Below, piece by piece: positions 1-6,592 of a stretch of 12,549 nucleotides of DNA. Position 1 is the stretch's first letter; the number at the start of each line of letters is the position of its first letter. Source of the DNA: an uncultured Lachnospiraceae bacterium (GTDB lineage: Bacteria > Bacillota > Clostridia > Lachnospirales > Lachnospiraceae); contig CAJTPM010000065.1 of assembly GCA_910578085.1 (NCBI GenBank), positions 1-12,549 of the forward strand, in the 5' to 3' direction. A program made the position numbers and the translations under genes. The notes beneath the pieces are model-generated. The model ran no database searches. It was not told where the DNA came from and saw only the letters and a list, made by a program, of their open reading frames with translations.

Positions 1-35
1 AACTATAAATTCCTTGATTTTTTAAGGAAAATCAC

Positions 36-48
36 TTGACAATATAGG
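36..48 (+). promoter_or_regulatory. Possible Rrf2/IscR operator in the regulator leader
   Basis: TTGACAATATAGG lies 11 bases before the start codon of the Rrf2 gene and runs into its ribosome site. It matches 9 of 13 positions of TTGAAATGGTAGG in the nifS promoter on the other strand, with TTGA and TAGG in the same register. It is badly placed as a -35 box for this gene, because the matching -10 would fall on the start codon. A TATAAA at 4-9 is the only visible -10 candidate, and its -35 would lie outside the window. A TTCCTT/AAGGAA inverted repeat (10-15 and 24-29) lies between the two. Autoregulation is known for IscR-type proteins; binding here is inferred. Confidence 0.4.
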
Positions 49-59
49 GAGGAACTTCC

Positions 60-476
60 ATGATGATATCCACCCGCGGACGTTATGCCCTGCGCGTTAT
101 GATCGATCTGACGCAACAGAAAACAGGCGGCTATATCCCCTTAAAGGAGATCGCCGCAAGACAGGAAATATCTGAAAAGTATCTGGAGAGCATTCTAAAA
201 CTGCTTGTAAAAGGAAAGATCCTGACCGGCCTGCGCGGCAAGGGCGGCGGCTACCGCTTAACCAGAGCGCCGGAAGAATATACGGTGGCTGACATTCTGG
301 AGCTGACGGAGGAGACGTTAGCTCCTGTGGCCTGCCTGAGCGAAGACGCCGAGCCCTGTCCCAGGGCATCCGACTGCAGAACTCTCGATATGTGGAAAGG
401 GCTTGATAAGCTGGTGCGGGATTACTTTGCCGGTATTACGCTTGCTGATCTGGCGGCAAAAAATGATTCCGTCTGA
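60..476 (+). CDS. iscR: Rrf2 family (IscR-like) transcriptional regulator
   Basis: This 138-residue protein has the normal Rrf2 length. The N-terminal winged helix-turn-helix (about residues 3-70) starts with the typical STRGRYALRVMIDL and includes IPLKEIAARQEISEKYLE and the wing LRGKGGGYRL. Three cysteines, C92, C100 and C106 (C-x7-C-x5-C), sit where IscR-type members bind a [2Fe-2S] cluster, so it probably senses Fe-S status and controls Fe-S assembly genes. The start is supported by GGGAGG seven bases upstream. It is convergent with nifS-nifU-mnmA, whereas in many Clostridia it lies upstream of those genes in the same direction. CymR-like control of cysteine metabolism is an alternative, but the three cysteines favour the IscR type. 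Confidence 0.88.
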   Translation: MMISTRGRYALRVMIDLTQQKTGGYIPLKEIAARQEISEKYLESILKLLVKGKILTGLRGKGGGYRLTRAPEEYTVADILELTEETLAPVACLSEDAEPCPRASDCRTLDMWKGLDKLVRDYFAGITLADLAAKNDSV

Positions 477-536
477 TGTCCCGCCTGACGGCCTGATCAC
501 CGCTTTGCGGCTTTTCCCACGGCAGGAAACCATACA

Positions 537-577
537 AAAAAATCCCTCACCGACAGGACGTCGAAGAGGGATTTTTT
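537..577. terminator. Bidirectional terminator between the regulator and mnmA
   Basis: A perfect 12-base inverted repeat, AAAAAATCCCTC (537-548) with GAGGGATTTTTT (566-577), encloses a smaller CGAC/GTCG stem (551-554, 560-563). It gives a U-tract on both strands, and so can end the forward Rrf2 transcript and the reverse nifS-nifU-mnmA transcript, whose last stop codon is only 10 bases away. Confidence 0.9.
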
Positions 578-586
578 TCCATCTCT

Positions 587-1780
587 TTATTCTGCTTTAC
601 AGATCTTTCCGCCTCCTAACACCAGATCTCCATCATACAATACTACCGACTGCCCTCTCGTAATGGCTCGCTGCGGCTCGTCGAAAATGACCTTCAGCAG
701 GCCCTCTTTCGTCATTTCAGCCGATGCCGGCTGGGGCGTATGCCGATAGCGGATCTTTGCCTGCACTCTGATTTTTCCCTCCGGCTCCGGAATCGACACC
801 CAGTTAACCTCTCCGGCAAAAAGCGTCTTTTGGAACAGATCCTCATGCGCGCACAGCACCACTTCATTGCTGTCCGGCCTGATTTCTTTCACATACCAGG
901 GAAACGCAGCTGAGATTCCAAGTCCTCTTCTCTGCCCCACCGTATAACAGATGATCCCTTTATGCCTCCCCAATATCTCTCCGTCCTGCGTCACAAAATT
1001 TCCTTCCGGCACCGTCCGTCCCGCGTATTCCTCAATAAATTTTTCATAATTCCCGTCCGGCACAAAGCAGATGTCCTGACTGTCCTGCTTGTCTGCATTA
1101 TAAAAGCCGTACTCCTGCGCCAGCCTGCGCACCTGTTCTTTTGTAAACTCTCCTAACGGAAAACTGACGTGGGAGAGCTGTTCTTCCGTCAGCCGATAGA
1201 GCACATAACTCTGATCTTTTGTCCGGTCAAGGGCCATTCTCATCTGCCATCTGCCGCTCTTTTCATCCCTGCTTATCCGCGCGTAATGCCCGGTGACAAT
1301 TTTTTCGCATCCCAGAAGTTTCGCCCGCTCATACAATTTTTCAAACTTCATATAGCGATTGCAGTCGATGCAGGGGTTGGGCGTCTCCCCTGCAAGATAG
1401 CTGTTCACAAACCGGTCCATCACCTGACAGCGAAACTCCTCCGTAAAACGGAAGACATAAAAGGGCATGCCCAGCTTTCTGGCCACCTCCGCAGCGTCAT
1501 GGGCGTCCTCCGCAGTACAGCAGGTTTTTCCATCTGCTCCCGGGCTGTCTCCGCCTTCTCCCGGCAGGGCAGCCGTACTCCGATCATTGCCCTCCCCCCG
1601 CAGATCGCCTTCTCCCGCCGTCTGGCACACCTCCGGCAAATCTCCGCGCTCATGCAGCTTCATCATCGCCCCGATACAGCTGTAGCCTTCTTTTTGCATC
1701 AGCGCCGCCGCCACCGAAGAATCCACGCCGCCGCTCATGGCGATCAGCGCCTTTCCCATATTATTTTCCATGCTTCTCAT
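587..1780 (-). CDS. mnmA: tRNA-specific 2-thiouridylase MnmA
   Basis: MnmA activates U34 of Lys, Glu and Gln tRNAs with ATP and inserts sulfur relayed from a cysteine desulfurase to make 2-thiouridine. The PP-loop ATP site SGGVDSS is at residues 16-22. C140 in NPCIDCNRYMKF and C238 in DSQDICFV match the two catalytic cysteines of the family, and VGQRRGLGIS is at 281-290. At 397 residues it is longer than the usual 355-370, because of a Gly/Asp/Glu-rich insert at about residues 53-85, just before CCTAEDA. The start has GGGAGG five bases upstream; Met4 and Met8 are weaker alternatives. It is the last gene of the operon, 55 bases after nifU, next to its sulfur donor NifS. Confidence 0.95.
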   Translation of the reverse strand: MRSMENNMGKALIAMSGGVDSSVAAALMQKEGYSCIGAMMKLHERGDLPEVCQTAGEGDLRGEGNDRSTAALPGEGGDSPGADGKTCCTAEDAHDAAEVARKLGMPFYVFRFTEEFRCQVMDRFVNSYLAGETPNPCIDCNRYMKFEKLYERAKLLGCEKIVTGHYARISRDEKSGRWQMRMALDRTKDQSYVLYRLTEEQLSHVSFPLGEFTKEQVRRLAQEYGFYNADKQDSQDICFVPDGNYEKFIEEYAGRTVPEGNFVTQDGEILGRHKGIICYTVGQRRGLGISAAFPWYVKEIRPDSNEVVLCAHEDLFQKTLFAGEVNWVSIPEPEGKIRVQAKIRYRHTPQPASAEMTKEGLLKVIFDEPQRAITRGQSVVLYDGDLVLGGGKICKAE

Positions 1781-1835
1781 AGTAACCTCCCATTATGTTC
1801 AGCCTGCTGCCTGGCGGACCGCATGCCCATCCATA

Positions 1836-2213
1836 CTATAAACGTCTCTGACTTTCATAGTAATTCTCCACGGCCGCCCGCACAGCCTCCTCTGCCAGCA
1901 CCGAACAGTGCATCTTATGGGCAGGAAGTCCGTCTAATGCCTCCGCCACGGCTTTATTCGTAAGCGCAAGTGCCTCGCTGATTGGTTTCCCCCTGATCAT
2001 CTCCGTCGCCATGGAACTGCTGGCGATGGCGGAGCCGCAGCCGAAAGTGTTGAAAGACACATCCGTGATGATATCATCCTCCACTTTAATATATATTTTC
2101 ATGATATCGCCGCACTTTGCGTTGCCCACTTCGCCGATACCGTCAGCGTCCTCCATCTTCCCCAGATTTCTCGGATGTTGAAAATGATCCATCACTTTAT
2201 CACTGTATAACAT
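1836..2213 (-). CDS. nifU: Fe-S cluster assembly scaffold, NifU/IscU type
   Basis: This is a 125-residue single-domain scaffold on which NifS-derived sulfur and iron are assembled into Fe-S clusters. The three ligand cysteines are present: C34 in NAKCGD, C59 in FGCGSA and C103 in MHCSVLAEEA. D36, which is tied to cluster release in IscU proteins, is also present. It has only the IscU-like N-terminal domain, without the ferredoxin and Nfu domains of full NifU, as is normal in Clostridia. Its start overlaps the end of nifS by 14 bases, with an AAGGAG-rich ribosome site inside nifS, so the two are translationally coupled. The LPxxK chaperone motif of HscA-dependent IscU is not evident; LPAHK precedes MHCS instead. 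Confidence 0.95.
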   Translation of the reverse strand: MLYSDKVMDHFQHPRNLGKMEDADGIGEVGNAKCGDIMKIYIKVEDDIITDVSFNTFGCGSAIASSSMATEMIRGKPISEALALTNKAVAEALDGLPAHKMHCSVLAEEAVRAAVENYYESQRRL

Positions 2214-3390
2214 GCTCCCTCTCTCCTTTCTCCAATTCCTCCCAGACCGGGGAGATACTGCGCAGATACTCCACCACCGCCGCGATCTCCGTTATCATAT
2301 ATGCCACCTCTTCCATGGTGTTTTCCGCAGACAGCGTCAGTCTCAGGGAACCGTGGGCCACCTCGTGGGGCAGTCCTATCGCCAGCAGCACGTGGCTGGG
2401 ATCCAGAGAGCCGGAAGTACAGGCGGAACCGGAGGAGGCCCCAATTCCCTTTGCGTCCAACAGAAGCAGAAGCGACTCCCCTTCGATCCCTTCAAAACAA
2501 AAATTCACATTCCCGGGCAGCCTCCTTGCAGCATCGCCATTCAATCTGGCGTGGGGAATCTCTGACAACCCTGCGATCAACGCATCCCGCATTTTTCTCT
2601 CCCGTACACCGTTTTCCTCCATCTTTTTGGCCGCCAGCGCAAACGCTTTTGCCATCCCCGCAATACCCGGAATATTTTCCGTTCCGCCACGCCTGCCCCT
2701 CTCCTGAGCGCCTCCTTCGATCAGAGGATACACCGGCATACCCTTCCGCACATATAACGCGCCCACGCCCTTCGGCCCGCAGAATTTGTGCGCCGAAAGC
2801 GCCAGCATGTCGATGTTCATCTCTTTCACATCGATCCTTACATGCCCTGCCGCCTGCACCGCATCGCTGTGAAAGATGATCCCGGCTTCCCTGCAAAACG
2901 CCCCGATCTCCGAAATGGGCTGAATCGTTCCGATCTCATTGTTGGCAAACATCACGCTGACAAGTGCCGTATCTTCCCTGACCGCCGCTCTCAGATCCTC
3001 CATTTGTACAATACCGTCCTCATGCACCGGCAGAAGCGTCACCAGGAACCCTTCCGCCTCCAGTTTTTTTAACGTGTGAAGTACCGCATGGTGCTCAAAA
3101 GCTGTGGAAATCAGGTGCATTTTCCCGTTCTTCTTTCCCCACAGCGCCGCTGAACGGATCGCCTGGTTATCCGCCTCGCTTCCCCCGGAAGTAAAAATGA
3201 TCTCTGAAGGTTCTGCCCCAAGAATACGGGCTATGCTCTCTCTGTCCTTTGCAAGCTGCTCCGCTGCCTGTTGCCCCAGGCTGTGAATGCTGGAGGGATT
3301 TCCATAAATATTCTTCATACACTCTGCCATGGTATCGATCACGGCTTTCGACATCTTTGTCGTCGCCGCATTATCCGCATATATCTGCAT
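2200..3390 (-). CDS. nifS: Cysteine desulfurase, NifS/IscS class
   Basis: This is a 396-residue fold-type I PLP enzyme that converts cysteine to alanine and carries the sulfur as a persulfide for Fe-S assembly (NifU) and tRNA thiolation (MnmA). Visible residues are EHHAV with H100 stacking on PLP, D176 and Q179 in SDAVQAAGH, the Schiff-base lysine K202 in LSAHKFCGPKG, and the persulfide C324 in SSGSACTSGS. The N-terminal YADNAATT and the RRGGTENIPG segment are typical. Length is normal for group I desulfurases. AGGAGG lies six bases before the ATG. It is the first gene of the operon and has a clear promoter. Confidence 0.96.
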   Translation of the reverse strand: MQIYADNAATTKMSKAVIDTMAECMKNIYGNPSSIHSLGQQAAEQLAKDRESIARILGAEPSEIIFTSGGSEADNQAIRSAALWGKKNGKMHLISTAFEHHAVLHTLKKLEAEGFLVTLLPVHEDGIVQMEDLRAAVREDTALVSVMFANNEIGTIQPISEIGAFCREAGIIFHSDAVQAAGHVRIDVKEMNIDMLALSAHKFCGPKGVGALYVRKGMPVYPLIEGGAQERGRRGGTENIPGIAGMAKAFALAAKKMEENGVRERKMRDALIAGLSEIPHARLNGDAARRLPGNVNFCFEGIEGESLLLLLDAKGIGASSGSACTSGSLDPSHVLLAIGLPHEVAHGSLRLTLSAENTMEEVAYMITEIAAVVEYLRSISPVWEELEKGEREHVIQ

Positions 3391-3416
3391 AAAAATCCTC
3401 CTTCCTGTACAGATAT

Positions 3417-3449
3417 ATATTAAACCAATTTTCCTACCATTTCAATAGG
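3417..3449 (-). promoter_or_regulatory. Promoter and likely Rrf2 operator of nifS-nifU-mnmA
   Basis: On the reverse strand, TTGAAA (3440-3445) and TAATAT (3417-3422) are separated by exactly 17 bases, a good sigma-A promoter with a transcript start about 20 bases before the nifS ATG. An inverted repeat CCTA-N9-TAGG (3433-3436, 3446-3449) spans the -35 box, a position suited to repression. The motif TTGAAATGGTAGG resembles the one before the Rrf2 gene at 36-48. The promoter is read directly; the regulator assignment is inferred. Confidence 0.7.
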
Positions 3450-3517
3450 TTTTTAATCGAATTTTCTTCATGGCAGCACCAACATGACAATCACTTTATT
3501 TCCGATCCCTTTCATGT

Positions 3518-4441
3518 TCATCCCCTGTATGCTTCTTTCAGCACCTCATTCACCATTTCATAGGAAATATCAAAGTCAATACTCCCCGCTGCGTAGGGTG
3601 CAATCTCATAAACATTGGAAATAAAACGGATCTCGTTTTCGGTAAAGTACCACTCGGCCCCCTCCATCTTACCCTCCAATATTTCCTGCAGGCCTTCCGC
3701 CGAAAGCATCTCCTCATCAAAGAGAACTCCCCGCGCCTTTAAGTCTTCGCACTGCCGCAGCATCTCCTGTACACAGATCTCCTGAAACGCGGCTCTGTCC
3801 TGGGCAACATCGTCTATCGTCAGAACTTTCCCCGTAGTCCCGTCAAAATTCACGCCATATATCATATATTGTCCGTGGGCGCCTCCTTCATATGAATCCC
3901 ACATTGCAGAGAAAGACAATACCCTGCCGTCATTGCGCTCCACCGTATACCAGTTTTCCTCGCTGTAGGAAACACTGCCGTCCACGACAGGATTTTCACG
4001 CGCCATCTCAAGCGTCTCTTCCAGTTCCAGCCTCTCCTCAAATTCCTCTTTTCTTCTGGCAAACTCAGCCATGACCGCCTGGCTTGCCGCTTCATTCCCT
4101 TCAAAAGAAACTGTCACATCATCATAATTGGTTATCAGAAGTATCCTGTCTCCATCTTTATACTCTTTCTTATCTGTCTCGATCGACACCTGCACAGGGC
4201 TGTTGCTGACTGTTTCAAAGATTCCTCCTTCTTCCAATGCCTCCCCGCCTTCCTCCTCAGGCTGCTGCACCTGTTCCGACACATTCGGCTCTTCCCCCTC
4301 CGCTTCCGTCTTTTCCGGCCGTGTCTGTGGCGTTATGTCCTCCTGTTCCACTCTTTGTATCTCGTCTTCTGTCGCTGCGCAGGCTGTCAGCAGCATCGCC
4401 ATAGCCGCCGCATAGAGCGCCGTTTTCCATCTCTTTCTCAT
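3518..4441 (-). CDS. Lipoprotein with RsiV-like DUF3298 (and DUF4163-like) domain
   Basis: This is a 307-residue secreted lipoprotein of unknown function. A signal peptide with MRKRWK and a hydrophobic stretch ends in the lipobox LTAC, with lipid-carrying C21. An acidic linker (about residues 22-75) follows, then a region like DUF4163 and a C-terminal DUF3298 domain recognised by GGAHG (186-190), FDGTTGK (199-205) and EIAPYAAG (279-286). The same extracytoplasmic module occurs in RsiV, the lysozyme-sensing anti-sigma factor of Bacillus, but no cytoplasmic anti-sigma part is present here. The start at 4441 is chosen because AAAGGA lies six bases upstream; the frame is open to an ATG at 4510, but that one lacks a ribosome site and would hide the signal peptide. 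A role in the cell envelope is inferred. Confidence 0.82.
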   Translation of the reverse strand: MRKRWKTALYAAAMAMLLTACAATEDEIQRVEQEDITPQTRPEKTEAEGEEPNVSEQVQQPEEEGGEALEEGGIFETVSNSPVQVSIETDKKEYKDGDRILLITNYDDVTVSFEGNEAASQAVMAEFARRKEEFEERLELEETLEMARENPVVDGSVSYSEENWYTVERNDGRVLSFSAMWDSYEGGAHGQYMIYGVNFDGTTGKVLTIDDVAQDRAAFQEICVQEMLRQCEDLKARGVLFDEEMLSAEGLQEILEGKMEGAEWYFTENEIRFISNVYEIAPYAAGSIDFDISYEMVNEVLKEAYRG

Positions 4442-4568
4442 ATTCAGTCCTTTCCTCCCATCTCGTAGAGATTCAAAAAAGGTAATGGTTTTCACCAGGA
4501 TCTTTTTCATTGTATTTTACCATTTTTTCTTCTGAATTATGTAGTCTCTCTATTTTCTTTTCCTCAAA

Positions 4569-4597
4569 ATCTTATAAAATCAGACATTTTTTGTCAA
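4569..4597 (-). promoter_or_regulatory. Strong sigma-A promoter of the lipoprotein gene
   Basis: On the reverse strand a perfect TTGACA (4592-4597) is followed after 17 bases by TAAGAT (4569-4574). The transcript would start near 4562, leaving a leader of about 120 bases before the start at 4441. No terminator or riboswitch pattern was seen in the leader. Confidence 0.8.
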
Positions 4598-4737
4598 CAA
4601 CAATGCTCTTTTTATTTTCTTTTGTTTTCCTTTATATTTTCTTTATAAAATAAAATATTCTTTTATAAACCTGCCACACTTTTGACACATTTTTCTTTTA
4701 TGATAGAAACATAGAGCAGGGCAAAAACCTACCGATA
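4598..4737. other. AT-rich spacer without a recognised gene
   Basis: This part of the roughly 425-base gap between the lipoprotein start and metI is very AT-rich, with T-runs and several TATAAA-like words. A TTGACA (4682-4687) and a TATGAT (4699-4704) on the forward strand are only 11 bases apart, too close for a standard promoter. CCTGC (4671-4675) and GCAGG (4716-4720) are inverted copies. No coding region is supported here. Confidence 0.6.
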
Positions 4738-4797
4738 CTACCCCACCTTCTTAAATGAAGATTTCGGAATGGTTCCTGCATCTATTACACTTTTCAT
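4738..4797 (-). CDS. Possible 19-residue peptide gene
   Basis: A short reverse-strand frame encodes MKSVIDAGTIPKSSFKKVG and a stop. Its ATG is preceded at close spacing by AAGGGGGAG, a strong ribosome site for such a short frame. It lies just beyond the metI terminator, so any message would need read-through or a promoter not recognised here. The product is not recognised. It could be a real small peptide, the remnant of a decayed gene, or chance. Confidence 0.25.
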   Translation of the reverse strand: MKSVIDAGTIPKSSFKKVG

Positions 4798-4819
4798 ATC
4801 TCCCCCTTGTTTTAAAAGC

Positions 4820-4859
4820 AAATAAAACGCCCCGGCGAGTGAGCTGGGGCGTTTTATTT
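4820..4859. terminator. Terminator after metI, bidirectional
   Basis: A perfect 14-base inverted repeat, AAATAAAACGCCCC (4820-4833) with GGGGCGTTTTATTT (4846-4859), can be extended inward by three pairs including one G-U, leaving a six-base GAGTGA loop. GC-rich pairs next to A/T arms give a U-rich tail on both strands. It lies seven bases after the metI stop codon. Confidence 0.92.
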
Positions 4860-4866
4860 ATCTTCC

Positions 4867-5529
4867 CTATCGGTTCCTCTTATCCATCACCTTCGATATC
4901 GCCGTCCCGGTATACTGCATAATCTGCACAAGCAGCACAAGCAGCACCACCGTGATCATCATCATACCCACCTGATAACGGTGATACCCATAGCGGATTG
5001 CCACATCACCCAGGCCGCCGCCGCCTACCGCGCCGGACATGGCTGAATAGCCGAGGATCGTTGCCAGCGCAATGGTCGCATTCACGATCAGGGAAACTCT
5101 GGCCTCCGCCAGAAGCACCTTCCACACGATATGCCAGGTGCCCGCCCCCATACTCTGAGCCGCTTCGATCACGCCCCTGTCCACCTCCAGCAGCGAAGAC
5201 TCCACAAGTCTTGCAATGAAAGGCGCCGCCGCGATGGTTAACGGCACGATGGTCGCCGTAGGGCCATAGCTTTTCCCCACGATCCATTTTGTGACAGGCA
5301 TCAGCATAATGAGCAGAATGATAAACGGTACGCTCCTGACAATATTGGCAACAAAGTCCAGTACTTTATAGATGATCGGGTGCGGCCTTAAACCGTCCTT
5401 CGCGGTCAGCACCAGGGCGATCCCCATGGGCAGCCCGATCAGATAGGCCAGGGCCGTTGAGGAAAGCGTCATATAGATCGTGATCCATGCCTCTTTAGCC
5501 AGCATGAGAATCATCTGATTATCCAACAT
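4867..5529 (-). CDS. metI: Methionine ABC transporter permease MetI
   Basis: This 220-residue inner-membrane permease of the methionine uptake family matches the usual length of 215-225. About five membrane segments are visible, for example around residues 18-43, 60-85 and 190-210. The EAA coupling loop that docks on the ATPase is EAAQSMGAGTWHIVWKVLL, near residues 122-140. The start overlaps the end of metN by 11 bases (ATGTTGGATAA), with GGAGGTG upstream inside metN, so the two are coupled. A terminator follows directly and excludes a metQ gene in this operon. Substrate assignment rests on family resemblance. Confidence 0.92.
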   Translation of the reverse strand: MLDNQMILMLAKEAWITIYMTLSSTALAYLIGLPMGIALVLTAKDGLRPHPIIYKVLDFVANIVRSVPFIILLIMLMPVTKWIVGKSYGPTATIVPLTIAAAPFIARLVESSLLEVDRGVIEAAQSMGAGTWHIVWKVLLAEARVSLIVNATIALATILGYSAMSGAVGGGGLGDVAIRYGYHRYQVGMMMITVVLLVLLVQIMQYTGTAISKVMDKRNR

Positions 5530-6538
5530 AGTCCTGTAACACCTCCACTTCCAGTCTTCTCTCCCGCAGATAAGCGATCATGCGGTTTGCCACGATCTCA
5601 TCCTCCGGCAGCTGTAATATCATCTGCCCGTGGGCGATACCGCCGATATCCTTGGTATCCGCAAGCAGGATATTGGCCGGCGCCTTGCACTCTAAAATCA
5701 TATTGCCGATCACCGGCTCGAAGGATGAATTTTCCGAAAAGACAATGCGGATACACTTCCTGCCGTGCATCAGGCTGTAGTCCTTGCCGCCGCTCTGGTA
5801 AATCAGCTTCCTGGCCGCCTCCGTCTTCGGGTGGGAAAATACCTCCTCCACTCTGCCTGTCTCCGCCAGCGCCCCCTGGTCGATAATGGCCACATGGGTA
5901 CAGATCTCCTGCACCACCGCCATCTCATGGGTGATGATAACCATCGTAATGCCGAACCTCTCATTGATATCCTTCAGAAGCGCCAGAATCGACTTCGTCG
6001 TCGTCGGATCCAGGGCACTGGTAGCCTCGTCGCACAGCAGGATCTTCGGTTCCATGGCAAGGGCCCTGGCGATAGCCACACGCTGTTTCTGACCGCCGGA
6101 GAGCTGTGACGGATAGGCCTTCGCCTTCTCCTCCAGATCCACGATCTTTAACAATTCTGCCGCCTTCTGCCTGGCTTCTCTCTTTGATACGCCAGCGATC
6201 TCCAGCGGAAAACAGACGTTGTCAAGCACCGTCCGCTGCATCAGCAGATTAAAATGCTGAAAGATCATGGCGATCTTTGTCCGCAGCGCGCGCAGCTCCT
6301 TCTCTTTCATTGCGGACAGATCATGCTGTTCGATACAGACCGTTCCGGTCGTGGGCCGTTCCAGAAAGTTTAAGCATCGTACAAGGGTACTTTTTCCTGC
6401 GCCGCTCATACCGATGATGCCGTATATTTCTCCTTTATGAATCTCCAGATTAACATGATCAAGGGCATTCACTACTCCCTCATTCGTGGTGAATGTCTTG
6501 CTCACGTCCTTTACTGAAATCATTACCTGTTCGTACAT
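5519..6538 (-). CDS. metN: Methionine ABC transporter ATP-binding protein MetN
   Basis: This is the ATPase subunit driving MetI-mediated uptake of methionine or related amino acids. From the chosen start it has 339 residues. Walker A is GMSGAGKST (about 43-51), the signature is LSGGQKQRVAIARAL, Walker B is ILLCDEATSALDP, and the switch histidine is in IITHE. After about residue 240 comes a C-terminal NIL (ACT-like) domain, including SSFEPVIGNMILEC, which in MetN proteins binds methionine and inhibits transport. Three in-frame starts exist at 6553, 6538 and 6523; 6538 has GGGG six bases upstream, while 6523 fits the family N-terminus best. Only about 40-55 bases separate it from the upstream transporter gene, with no clear promoter, so co-transcription is likely. 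Confidence 0.92.
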   Translation of the reverse strand: MYEQVMISVKDVSKTFTTNEGVVNALDHVNLEIHKGEIYGIIGMSGAGKSTLVRCLNFLERPTTGTVCIEQHDLSAMKEKELRALRTKIAMIFQHFNLLMQRTVLDNVCFPLEIAGVSKREARQKAAELLKIVDLEEKAKAYPSQLSGGQKQRVAIARALAMEPKILLCDEATSALDPTTTKSILALLKDINERFGITMVIITHEMAVVQEICTHVAIIDQGALAETGRVEEVFSHPKTEAARKLIYQSGGKDYSLMHGRKCIRIVFSENSSFEPVIGNMILECKAPANILLADTKDIGGIAHGQMILQLPEDEIVANRMIAYLRERRLEVEVLQDYVG

Positions 6539-6592
6539 TTTTTTCCCCGTCATTCTGCCTGTTTCAGGTCATTACAAAAAGCGTTATTTGTT

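Noticed and set aside
1169..1963. Forward 264-codon open frame opposite mnmA and nifU
   Set aside because: It is antisense to two well-supported genes across their boundary, has no ribosome site and resembles no protein; it is a GC-bias shadow.
4682..4704. Forward promoter TTGACA/TATGAT
   Set aside because: The spacer is 11 bases, too short for sigma-A, and there is no forward gene before the terminator.
4711..4800. c-di-GMP (GEMM) riboswitch suggested by AGCAGGGCAAAAACC on the forward strand
   Set aside because: Only the first conserved word is similar; the second conserved block and the tetraloop-receptor part are missing, and no forward gene follows.
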